Part shown: piece by piece, positions 37,801-46,957 of the stretch | How positions within the stretch are numbered: the first letter of the stretch is position 1 | How the letters are laid out: each line of letters starts with the position of its first letter | Origin: Stentor roeselii | Lineage: Eukaryota; Ciliophora; Heterotrichea; Heterotrichida; Stentoridae | Direction of reading: 5' to 3' | Assembly: GCA_006503475.1 (NCBI GenBank) | Contig: RSEH01000148.1 | Location: 56,037 to 120,036, forward strand | DNA: 64,000 nucleotides | The notes under the pieces: model-generated | Databases searched by the model: none | What the model was told of the DNA's origin: nothing | Seen by the model: only the letters and a program-made list of their open reading frames with translations | Made by a program: the position numbers and the translations under genes

Positions 37801-38206
37801 AGTTGCAAAAGGTTACGATTTGATCTTGGATTATAATAACACATATTGATTTCGATAATTTATCATGATAAATCTGCATGCTCATAGTTGAACTATATAC
37901 TGAATAAAGTAATGAATTTGTATTCCCGTCTAATGATTTAACCCAAAATACAAGTTTAAAGTCATTTGGATGCACAAAATCGCTAACTACATCAGAATTC
38001 GCAACAGAAACCATAGATTCTTCAGAAAGATATACACCTCTATCAGTGAATATAGAATCTTTTACGTCATCATCAATTGAGAGACCATTCACACCATGAT
38101 TTTGATTTTCTGAGTAATCTTTGATTATTTTTCCATGGTTTTTGTAGAACCTATACTCAATAAACGCAGCGTAGCTCAAGAACATCAGAATTAGCTTCCA
38201 AGACAT
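34814..38206 (-). CDS. LamG-like and furin-like Cys-repeat multi-pass membrane protein, three exons
   Basis: 1120 aa after removal of two 15-nt introns (exons of 913, 20 and 187 codons). A hydrophobic signal sequence (WKLILMFLSYAAF) leads into a LamG/concanavalin-like domain, about residues 75-245. Cys-rich furin/EGF-like repeats follow at about 250-660, with a period near 48 residues and the pattern C-x2-C-x3-C-x2-C-x5-C-x2-C plus a later C-x-C-x2-G. After a beta-rich stretch there are about eight membrane helices (770-1095), including NPSPAWLLLGSIQLFSYIPV, and a charged cytosolic tail (KVKIIEEKDVVDEIK). This architecture is typical of large ciliate surface-protein families. Probably a cell-surface or ciliary membrane protein; ligand unknown. 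Confidence 0.85.
35378..35392 (-). other. 15-nt intron
   Basis: GTAATTTTTAATTAG, phase 0, A at position 10. It joins the 20-codon exon to the last exon. Confidence 0.9.
35453..35467 (-). other. 15-nt intron
   Basis: GTAAGTTTTAGCTAG, phase 0, A at position 10. Its TAG would end the protein before the last membrane helices if retained. Confidence 0.9.
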
Positions 38207-38211
38207 TTATA
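38204..38211 (-). promoter_or_regulatory. TATAAATG start-site element
   Basis: Exact copy at the ATG of the LamG/furin-repeat membrane protein gene. Confidence 0.45.
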
Positions 38212-39666
38212 TTCAAATAATCAAATTTGAATTAAATCAACAGGCTTGTGAGTTTATTCTAGCTAGATATATGAAGAATTTACAATTTTTAACTTGAGGC
38301 CTGAATGTTATAAGTTATAGGGTTGATTCTGTTTATGATGTTGATTATTTTGATAATTTTTAATCATCATACCTTAGTAAGACTAAAAATCTTTAGAAAA
38401 CTAATTAGGAAGCCAATATTTAATACTTTAAACTCTAACAATTCAATAAAAGAATTGAAATTGAGACCTTTTTCATTTCTTATCTCTCTGAATTTGCATA
38501 AGATTTAAAAGTCCTTATTTATTAGTTCAAAAAAAAAAAATTCAATAATTAAACCCAGATTAATCATTTAAAAAATCTAACTTTAATTGTTTTATAGTTA
38601 AACTTTAGAATAGATAAGAAACGTTTTCTTTCATCTATAAGAAAGGTTTTCATAATATCTAATTTAAGTACAATAATAAAAAGTAGACTATCAAAGAATC
38701 GAACCTTTGAAAATGGATTTATTATTTACAGACAAATACTTTCTCAAGATACAAAACAAAAGAAGCTTGAATATTACCTAAAGCTTCTCAAGACAATAAA
38801 GATAGTGTAAGAATTCTGAGATTACAAGAGTAAACTACGAACTCAATGATTTATTTAAAAGGGATGGATAAATGTATAAAATTCAGTTATATTTAATAAT
38901 TTCATATAAATATGCAACTAGAAGCATCTTAATTACAATATTTATTAGAAGGGAATGGATAAATGTATAAATTCAGTTATATTTAATAATTTAATATAAA
39001 TGTGCAACTATAAGCATGATAATCACAATATTTATTCATAAATTTTTCATTATATTAATTGGATTCAGGATTGAAATATAATGAATGAGTTATTTTCTGA
39101 ATTTGAATTAACATCATAGCATTTAGGTTTAATAACCTGAGACGCTTTATTATGAATTCTACTCGAAATATCCTTCATTAATAAGAGCCAAATAATTTCA
39201 TAAAAGCTTATAGTCGAATTTTTAGGCTTTATGATACGTTAAATTTAGTTTTACTTTAAAACGACCCTATAAATTTGATAACTTTTATTCAAATATTTAT
39301 GAAAAGCCCTTAAAAATCTTACCTCAAATGGAATAATTTTTTCAAATTCAATAACCTGAAAAATGATATAAAATCAATCGATTTAATAATTCTATTTAAA
39401 AGTGAATTTATATAAACTCAAGCAATAAAATATTCAAACCTAATAATTTATAATAAAGCTATTATTTTTTTCATCCTTTTAAGTTGTTATCCTAAATTAA
39501 CTTTATCTAATAGATAGAATAGAAAGATCGTTTGGAATCATTCTGATAAACTATTGACTTCTTTGTTCAATTTATATATTTAGTATTAATTTGCATAAAA
39601 TTGTGAAATTTTTACACAAGAACACTTAATCGTGGTAAAATGAATTTAGTATGAAAATAATTGTTA
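38207..39666. other. Long AT-rich intergenic region
   Basis: About 1.46 kb between the two large Cys-rich membrane protein genes. It contains the 90-bp tandem duplication listed separately; no coding frame, tRNA or inverted repeat that I can support. Confidence 0.5.
38851..39030. repeat. 90-bp direct tandem duplication
   Basis: Two adjacent copies (38851-38940 and 38941-39030) aligned end to end, sharing GGATAAATGTATAA, ATTCAGTTATATTTAATAAT and TGCAACTA blocks, with about a dozen differences. A third copy seems to begin (TTTATT) after 39030. Non-coding. Confidence 0.88.
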
Positions 39667-42600
39667 TTAATTATTTCTATCTTCATCTGTCTTCGATATG
39701 CAGCGAGCCTTTGTCAAAATAAATTTGACAAGTTTTTTGAGTGGCTTAATAATAAAGACGTCTACTAGGAATATATTGACAATAAAACTAACAATTATGC
39801 AAATAATCCACGCTTTATTGATTACTGAGTTGAATGCAGTTGACGTTTTAGAAATTATGTAAAAACAGTATATTGAAGCTATAATATAGAAGACTAACAT
39901 TATAACTGATATGCAGACTTTACAATATTCGTGAGATCTGTTGTCTTTTAGCCTTTCAATTAAATTGATTAAAAGCTCAAATACTGTTATAATTGCCTCT
40001 GTTATTAGAATAACCACAATATTAAATGATGTTAAGTTATTTTTGAGTATGTTTTCAAAATCTTCAGGACTTTTTTTTCTATATTGATAATCATATATCA
40101 GTATATCCAAGAAAATTTGAAGTATAAAGATAAAGTAATGTTTAGTAATTTGAATAAAGATATCCTTCTTTGTCCTATAAATTTTGTAAACAAAAATTGA
40201 TTGGCAGTACCATCTAAAGAACCGTTTCATTTTTGATCTTAGATGGGGTCGTGGAAAATTCCTTCCAGGATCATTTTTATTCTCCTCACCAAGATTAGCA
40301 TATGAAATTTCACCAGTATCTCCCGATTGTTTAATAGGATAAACTCTAGAATAGGTTACAGGTTTAATCCTTGCATTATTAGTTCCTTTTATAGTAATAT
40401 ATAATAAAGTAATCAAAAACATACCACTCAAAGAGATAACAATTAGAAATCCAGCAGAAGTTAATGTCTTTTCATTTAAACCTCCAGAAGCATGCTCTTG
40501 GAATGAATATGTTGCAGATGTTTCGAGTTCGAAAACCCCAAAATAAAATGTGGTTAAATGGTTACAGGTACAGATCACTGAATTTTTCAGTACTTTCTTC
40601 TTGATACAACCTTTAATGCTCCAATTTTTTAAAGTTTCATTCAAAAATAAGCAGTCTTTTGTCTTGAAATCGTTTTCATGAAATTTTATAGGTATTTCAA
40701 TTTCAATTAGGTAGTCTTTCAATTGAACTGTTATTTTTTCATTTGAAGTTAAGTTGAAAATACTCAAAGACACAAGGTCACTTGATGAATTTCCAAGAGG
40801 GTCACTTAAGTAATGAGAAGTCGAAATCCCATACTTAAAGATATCATCATCTGAATTGAAAATCTGATCTGGCAGACTAACCGACAAATTATCCGTTTTT
40901 TCATAATATCCTTCAAACTGAATACTGTTCCCAACAAAGATTCTTGAATTAAATATCTCATTTTCAAAGAAAGTAGATTCATTCGCATTCATTCTCTTCA
41001 TAGCCAATTTAACAGCATCATCATTAATTTGTGAAAATTCCCCAATAATCCCCTGATTATAACTCAATAAATTTTGGTCAATCCGAATAATATTCGCTAA
41101 AATCTCTAATATTCGACCAGTCATTTCCTTAGAAAGTCCCAAATCTTGAGCTTTTTCAATTAACTCCTTTAAAACATCAGAAGTTTTTTGATAATTTTCA
41201 CTTGTAAGTCCTTCATCATCAGAAAAATTTGTTTTCAAAGCAGGGTTCGCAGTAAGATGTTCCATCAAATTAATAACTTGACTCGCCATCAAATCAGAAA
41301 AGCCACTTAATTGCAAAAATTCATCAATATACCCTAAAGACCAATCAAAGATCTCCTGAAACTTTTCCAGTTCATCACTCTTGCCTTGAAAGGTTCCAGA
41401 TTCAAAAAATTCCCTTTCTAAAGTAGAAGCTATAATATTTGAAATAATTTGAGGAATACGAGAAATCGGCTCAACTTTTCGGTTTTTTTCGAAAAAGTTC
41501 CAGATTTGTGAAAAAGATGATTTTTGGACATGGATTGCTTTGCTCAACTCGCTGAAATCTCCTAGACTGTCAAAAACTCTGCAGATAATTGTTTGGTTCT
41601 GACCTGTCCAGGAAAAAGTTGAGTAGAATGAAGAGAATTTACTTGATATTAAGATATAAGATGAGAAAGGACTTTGAGAAATGAACATGTATTCCAGAGG
41701 TAGGTCTGGATCTTCCCAGTTTTCGGCTTTTAAGGAAACTTCGGTGACTAGTTCTTGGATTATAAAAGGGCTGTATGAGAAAGTTCCTGGCTTTGGTGGC
41801 GAATTGACTTCGAATTCAGACAAATATTGGACTTTCGTGTTTTTTTCAGTAAGCACCTCGACTGTCAAAGTGTAAGACCCTGGAGGTAATCCCAGTGAGC
41901 TTGGAGATAACATTATGTTAGAGTCTGATATAATCTCTTGGGATAAGTGATTGATTGACCATGATAATGATTGGATAGGAACAGAATTTTGGAATAAACA
42001 TTCTAATATTGTAATTTCCATTAATGGTATTTTTTTTATATAGGATTTAGTCGTTTTTTCTATGATTTTAACTACAGGGACATTTTCTTCAATAAGATTT
42101 CCTGATAATTTAAAAATTTCTGATGAATTATAAATTCTTGATATAACCTTAAGAGTAATTTCATAAGTGTTTTTTGAGTGTAAATTGTAAGATGATATAT
42201 ATAGAATGGAGGAATTGTTTTTTAATTCAAACTTACAAGGTTGTGAGTCTAGTTGACATGTCCATTCAAATAGCAAGTCATACTTGTTATTAATATTATT
42301 CGGGTCAAAACTCTCCGAAGCATCTATTTCAAGATCTTGTAAAGAAGTAACAGTACCATTCATTTTATCAACAATAATCACAGGTTTTTCTACAATCATG
42401 ACAACTTCAACAATCGATTGAGAGATTTCCACTCCATAAGACTTGATAACCAATGAAAAATTATAAATTCCAGGACTGTAAGTAAAAGGTTCAATCACAA
42501 GTGAAGAGCAAAGACTTGAATTTCCAATACTTTTATTATCATTCCCAGTTTCTCTCCATTCACATTGAAAATTTTTAGATTTACTGTATAATTGGATGCT

Positions 42601-45600
42601 TTCTATTCCAACTTCACAGATCTTGGAAGGGATGCAAGATGTGACACTTATGAGGCCAATATCAATTTTCTGAGAAGTATGAATACTAACATTTTTGTTA
42701 CTGTAGTCAACGGTTCCAAAGTAAGTTTCGACTTTCAGGTTGATTTGAATGATGATGTTTTCAAAAATATTTATAAGTTCGATTTCAATTAAACAATTAC
42801 TTTTGATTTGAAACAGAAAAATCGGGGTCAAAGTCCAGGTGCACAATAGAGGATTTGAGTAGCCTCCTGTTGATTGAGTACCACTTACGTTCAATTTTTC
42901 ATTTATTCCTTGTTTATAGTAAAAAATATCATCAGTGTCAATTTTTGCTACAGGAGTAGGTCTTTTTGATTCTTCAATTAGTTGGAAATTTAGGCTTGGA
43001 ATCATGAAATACTCGCATTCTTTGTCTTCAGATTTAAGATTGTTAGTAAAAAAAGTCAGGTTTTGATAAAATATAAAGTTTCTGGTTCCGAGAATTAAAT
43101 GAAATTCGTTTTTTTCTTTTCCTCTCGTTTCTGAAAAATCAACTCCAAGGATTATGAATTTGTTTATTATGTGATCAGATATTCGAAAGCTTTTAGAAAA
43201 GGTCAAAGTTGAATTGATTCTAATAATGATCTTTGAAAAATCATCTATGATTAATATTTCAAAATCTTCTTTTTTCAACCATCGTTCACATGGCACACAC
43301 TGTGCCCGGTGCAAAAAATAGTTTTCGCTGCACCTGCAAATATTATCAATAATTTCATATTTACAGACACAAAAAGTATCAGGATAGGTATCTCCTATTA
43401 AGCATTCTTCACAACTTATAGAGCTTTTACACTTTTTGCATCCTTGATAGCAATCTCTGCATTTTACTCCATCAAAATAAGTGGATTCAGGACATAAGCA
43501 ATTATCTTGAATAGAAACAAAAGAATCTTTACATTCAGTGCATGATGCTTTATTTTCACAACTAAGGCATTGTATCATACACATCGAACAAAAAGAATCT
43601 CCTTTTAAATCAATTCTGTAAAATCCAGGTAAACAGCCACAGCCAGGGTTATCTGAAGGAATTAAAGAATCATCCTTGCACACCAAACAGGTCCTTCCAT
43701 TATCACAAGATAAACAATCTGGATGGCAAGTTTTGCATTCTTCTATAAGGAAATCTTTATTCGCACAATTAATACAGTCTCTGTAATACCCTTGAGCACA
43801 TGCACTACAAAAATTTTCATTTAAACATACTCCACATCTGATATCACATGTCTCGCACTTCCATTCATTTAGGAAATATCCATCATTGCATTTCTGACAA
43901 TTTACCGGATTTCTGCAACTTAGACAATTTGAAGGACATTCTGAGCATTGACCAGAATTTGAAAAAAATGAGGGAAGGCAGCTATGACAATAAGTTTGAC
44001 TCAGGCAAGATGGACAGTCAGGTAAGCATTTTACGCATTTACCTGAATCAAGGTAAAATGTAGGAGAACAATAGAGACAATAACTTGAGTTGTAACACGA
44101 TTCACAATTATCAGGACAACTAAAACACTCTCCAGATTCTTCATAAAATGTCTTTAAACATTCGCTACAGAAAGAAAAGTTGATACAGATTAAGCAGTTT
44201 AAAGGGCAATCCAAGCATAGACCGTTATTTAAGTATTGAGAAACTCTGCATTCAAGACAAGTTCCTAGATTTGAACATTCTAAACATTGAGATGAACAAG
44301 AAATGCATTCTCCAGAGTCAAGGAAAAAGCCATTCCAGCATGCACTGCAATATGTATTATTTTCATAAATTTCACATTCAGGAATCTGTCGAAAGCACCA
44401 GCCTTCTACTAAATTAAAACCTTCTTCACATGCTATGCATCGGCTTAGGTCGTAGCAGAATAAACAGTTTGGAGAGCAGTTGATGCAGTTCCCATCTTCA
44501 AAAAAGTAACTTATTTTGCATGAAAGGCAGTAATCAATTTTTGAGCAGGCCCAGCAACTCTCAGGACAAGCTGTACATTGGCCATCAGAGACAAAATACC
44601 CACTATCACAAAAGATGCAAAGGGTAGAAGAATGGCAGGAGAGGCAGTTTGAAGAGCATTTAAGACACTCAGATGCCGAAATATAAAATCTTTCCTTGCA
44701 TCGAATGCAAAACGTTTGACTCTGGCAAATCTCACAGTTCGAATTACACTCAAGACAAATCCCGTTTTCTAAATAAAAAGAATCTTCACATTCTTTGCAA
44801 ATTCCTGAATCTCTGCAGATCTTGCAGTCAGACAAGCACTTCAGGCATCTTCCACCTTCCAAGTAATAATTTTCGTAGCATTCGAAGCATTTTTTGTCAC
44901 TTTCACAGAATTTGCAGCCCGTTGGGCAATTAAAACATTTTCCAAGGGCTAAAAATGAACTTTCGTTGCAAGCAACACAGGTTAGCTGATCGATGCACTT
45001 TTTACAGTTAGAAGTGCATTTCATGCATAAACCATTACTAAGTAAATAGCTGGGTTTGCAACTACTGCATAAATCTGGAGATTTGCAGGTTATGCAGTTA
45101 GGAAGGCACTTTAAACACTTTCCTAGATTTAAATAGTGCTGATCTTCACATTCAACGCAGAAATATTGATTTTGGCAGATTTTGCAGTTTTTTGAGCATT
45201 TTGTACACTTACCTGAATCTTCGAAATAGTTAACATTGCATAAATAACAAGTGTTTGCATTTTTACAAAATGCACAATTTTCAGAACATTTTAAACAGTT
45301 TCCACTATCGATGTAATATTCAGTATTACAGAAATCGCAAGATGCTTGACTTGAACAGCTCCAGCAATTATCAGGACATCTAAAGCACTGTCCAGAATTT
45401 AGGAAATAGTATGGGCTACAATCTGTACAAGTTAGTAGATTATTACACATAATACAATTCGCAGCACATTCAAAACATTTACCACCAAGTTGATAAAATA
45501 AGTTAGAGCAAGTAGTGCAGGTATCTAATCCAGCACAAATTAGGCAGTTCGATTCGCACTTAAAACATTTTCCTAAATCCAAATAAAGTCCATTCTCGCA

Positions 45601-46674
45601 TTCCAAACATCCTCCAGAACTGTCACACTTACTACATCCTGAAGCACAAGACAAGCAGGAGCCAGATGAAGCATAAAATGGGTTTGCACAGGTGCTGCAT
45701 GAACTTTTGATTTGACACTTCTTACAACTGTCATCATCTTGGCAACTGATGCAAAGTCCAGAGTCTAAATAAAAAAAATTTCCGTAACAAGAGGAGCAAA
45801 AATTTTCACTTGAACAACTCGCACATCCGGCTGAGCACTTAAAACATCTTCCAGCATTCAAAAAATACTCTCCAGTTTCACATTCAGTGCATATATCGAA
45901 GTTAGAGCACTTCAAACACCCTTTAGAGCATGACAAGCATCGTCCTGAGTCTAAAAAGTAATAATTTTGATAACAAGTTTTGCAAAAAACACCATCTAAA
46001 CAGTCTAAACAAGGCCAAACACAGTCATAACACAGCCCATTACTCAGGAAAAAACCCTGATCACAGACATTGCATTCAGTATCTGAGCAGCTCAAACAGG
46101 ACTTAAAGCAAAGTTTACATGACAAAGAACAACTAGCATATCCTACTAGAGACCTCCAGGGTTTTACACTATCAGAGATTAGAATCGATGACAACTCTTT
46201 AAAGATTAGAACCCTTATTTTGACCTGAGAGAATTTCGAATTACTCGAGATTACTTTTATCAAAAAATTTAACATGAAAAGGTTATCTTGACTAATCACT
46301 CCTATTATTGAAGATGACTCAGAGTCAAAACATTCGTGATAAGAAATTTCTTGATGGCTTCCAGGGTTTATTATAACTAAACCATCTAAACCATCTTCAT
46401 TTATAAGACCGAGGCTGGAATAGTTTTCACAGACTTCTGAATTGTTGGAGAATTTAAATTGGAATGAATCAAAATAAGACTCACTTAAAAACATGATTTC
46501 TTTTAGCTTTGACTCACTCAAGTCTAAACAGCTATCAAAGCAGGATATTTCAAAGTCAGCAATTTTTTGTGTAAGGCGTAATTGAAATTTTGAAGTCTTT
46601 AGGCTAGATCTTAGTTTAGCATCAACTTTCAAAGGTATTGCGAGCAGCGCAGCGACTATAAGCAAGAAAAACAT
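39667..46674 (-). CDS. Giant Cys-repeat / REJ / GPS membrane protein, polycystin-1-like
   Basis: 2335 aa. A signal peptide (FFLLIVAALLAIPLKVDA) is followed by a short N-terminal domain, then about 26 regular 30-residue repeats (about 180-970) of the form C-x2-C-x3-C-x2-C-x5-C-x2-C ending in a Gly, with a few irregular repeats to about 1130. A beta-rich REJ/PKD-like region (about 1370-1700, with IDASESFDPNN) follows. A GPS motif CTCNHLTTF with the expected cleavage point between Leu2040 and Thr2041 precedes a membrane helix near 2060-2090 and four more near the C terminus. Order REJ-GPS-helices resembles polycystin-1 and sperm REJ receptors, but I see no PLAT domain and only about five helices. 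Likely an autoproteolysed surface receptor. Confidence 0.85.
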   Translation of the reverse strand: MFFLLIVAALLAIPLKVDAKLRSSLKTSKFQLRLTQKIADFEISCFDSCLDLSESKLKEIMFLSESYFDSFQFKFSNNSEVCENYSSLGLINEDGLDGLVIINPGSHQEISYHECFDSESSSIIGVISQDNLFMLNFLIKVISSNSKFSQVKIRVLIFKELSSILISDSVKPWRSLVGYASCSLSCKLCFKSCLSCSDTECNVCDQGFFLSNGLCYDCVWPCLDCLDGVFCKTCYQNYYFLDSGRCLSCSKGCLKCSNFDICTECETGEYFLNAGRCFKCSAGCASCSSENFCSSCYGNFFYLDSGLCISCQDDDSCKKCQIKSSCSTCANPFYASSGSCLSCASGCSKCDSSGGCLECENGLYLDLGKCFKCESNCLICAGLDTCTTCSNLFYQLGGKCFECAANCIMCNNLLTCTDCSPYYFLNSGQCFRCPDNCWSCSSQASCDFCNTEYYIDSGNCLKCSENCAFCKNANTCYLCNVNYFEDSGKCTKCSKNCKICQNQYFCVECEDQHYLNLGKCLKCLPNCITCKSPDLCSSCKPSYLLSNGLCMKCTSNCKKCIDQLTCVACNESSFLALGKCFNCPTGCKFCESDKKCFECYENYYLEGGRCLKCLSDCKICRDSGICKECEDSFYLENGICLECNSNCEICQSQTFCIRCKERFYISASECLKCSSNCLSCHSSTLCIFCDSGYFVSDGQCTACPESCWACSKIDYCLSCKISYFFEDGNCINCSPNCLFCYDLSRCIACEEGFNLVEGWCFRQIPECEIYENNTYCSACWNGFFLDSGECISCSSQCLECSNLGTCLECRVSQYLNNGLCLDCPLNCLICINFSFCSECLKTFYEESGECFSCPDNCESCYNSSYCLYCSPTFYLDSGKCVKCLPDCPSCLSQTYCHSCLPSFFSNSGQCSECPSNCLSCRNPVNCQKCNDGYFLNEWKCETCDIRCGVCLNENFCSACAQGYYRDCINCANKDFLIEECKTCHPDCLSCDNGRTCLVCKDDSLIPSDNPGCGCLPGFYRIDLKGDSFCSMCMIQCLSCENKASCTECKDSFVSIQDNCLCPESTYFDGVKCRDCYQGCKKCKSSISCEECLIGDTYPDTFCVCKYEIIDNICRCSENYFLHRAQCVPCERWLKKEDFEILIIDDFSKIIIRINSTLTFSKSFRISDHIINKFIILGVDFSETRGKEKNEFHLILGTRNFIFYQNLTFFTNNLKSEDKECEYFMIPSLNFQLIEESKRPTPVAKIDTDDIFYYKQGINEKLNVSGTQSTGGYSNPLLCTWTLTPIFLFQIKSNCLIEIELINIFENIIIQINLKVETYFGTVDYSNKNVSIHTSQKIDIGLISVTSCIPSKICEVGIESIQLYSKSKNFQCEWRETGNDNKSIGNSSLCSSLVIEPFTYSPGIYNFSLVIKSYGVEISQSIVEVVMIVEKPVIIVDKMNGTVTSLQDLEIDASESFDPNNINNKYDLLFEWTCQLDSQPCKFELKNNSSILYISSYNLHSKNTYEITLKVISRIYNSSEIFKLSGNLIEENVPVVKIIEKTTKSYIKKIPLMEITILECLFQNSVPIQSLSWSINHLSQEIISDSNIMLSPSSLGLPPGSYTLTVEVLTEKNTKVQYLSEFEVNSPPKPGTFSYSPFIIQELVTEVSLKAENWEDPDLPLEYMFISQSPFSSYILISSKFSSFYSTFSWTGQNQTIICRVFDSLGDFSELSKAIHVQKSSFSQIWNFFEKNRKVEPISRIPQIISNIIASTLEREFFESGTFQGKSDELEKFQEIFDWSLGYIDEFLQLSGFSDLMASQVINLMEHLTANPALKTNFSDDEGLTSENYQKTSDVLKELIEKAQDLGLSKEMTGRILEILANIIRIDQNLLSYNQGIIGEFSQINDDAVKLAMKRMNANESTFFENEIFNSRIFVGNSIQFEGYYEKTDNLSVSLPDQIFNSDDDIFKYGISTSHYLSDPLGNSSSDLVSLSIFNLTSNEKITVQLKDYLIEIEIPIKFHENDFKTKDCLFLNETLKNWSIKGCIKKKVLKNSVICTCNHLTTFYFGVFELETSATYSFQEHASGGLNEKTLTSAGFLIVISLSGMFLITLLYITIKGTNNARIKPVTYSRVYPIKQSGDTGEISYANLGEENKNDPGRNFPRPHLRSKMKRFFRWYCQSIFVYKIYRTKKDIFIQITKHYFIFILQIFLDILIYDYQYRKKSPEDFENILKNNLTSFNIVVILITEAIITVFELLINLIERLKDNRSHEYCKVCISVIMLVFYIIASIYCFYIISKTSTAFNSVINKAWIICIIVSFIVNIFLVDVFIIKPLKKLVKFILTKARCISKTDEDRNN

Positions 46675-46679
46675 TTATA
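46672..46679 (-). promoter_or_regulatory. TATAAATG start-site element
   Basis: Exact copy at the ATG of the 2,335-codon gene. Confidence 0.45.
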
Positions 46680-46957
46680 AAGGATCTAAATTTAAATATG
46701 AAAAGTCTATAAAATGATAAAAAAAGCAGGATTAAACCCTTGTATTTTAAGATTTATTAGAAAACGAAAATTTATTATCTAATGACTATATTCCGATAAT
46801 TAACCTTATTATACTATTGTGTAAAAATTTTCCAAGTAAAAACATTTGATATTTACTCCAAGTAATTTATTTACTAAGAATTTCTTCAAGAGCCTAATAA
46901 ATAAGGATCCCATAAATCATCATATTAAAATACCCTAAAATTACTTATATTATCCTA

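Noticed and set aside
38323-38508. 61-codon plus-strand frame in the intergenic region
   Set aside because: Composed of Ile, Leu, Asn and Lys as expected from random AT-rich DNA; no start context or neighbour support.
39667-46674. CRISPR-like or satellite DNA, because of the regular repeat spacing
   Set aside because: The periodicity is at protein level (30-residue Cys repeats) inside one continuous coding frame; the DNA units are strongly diverged.
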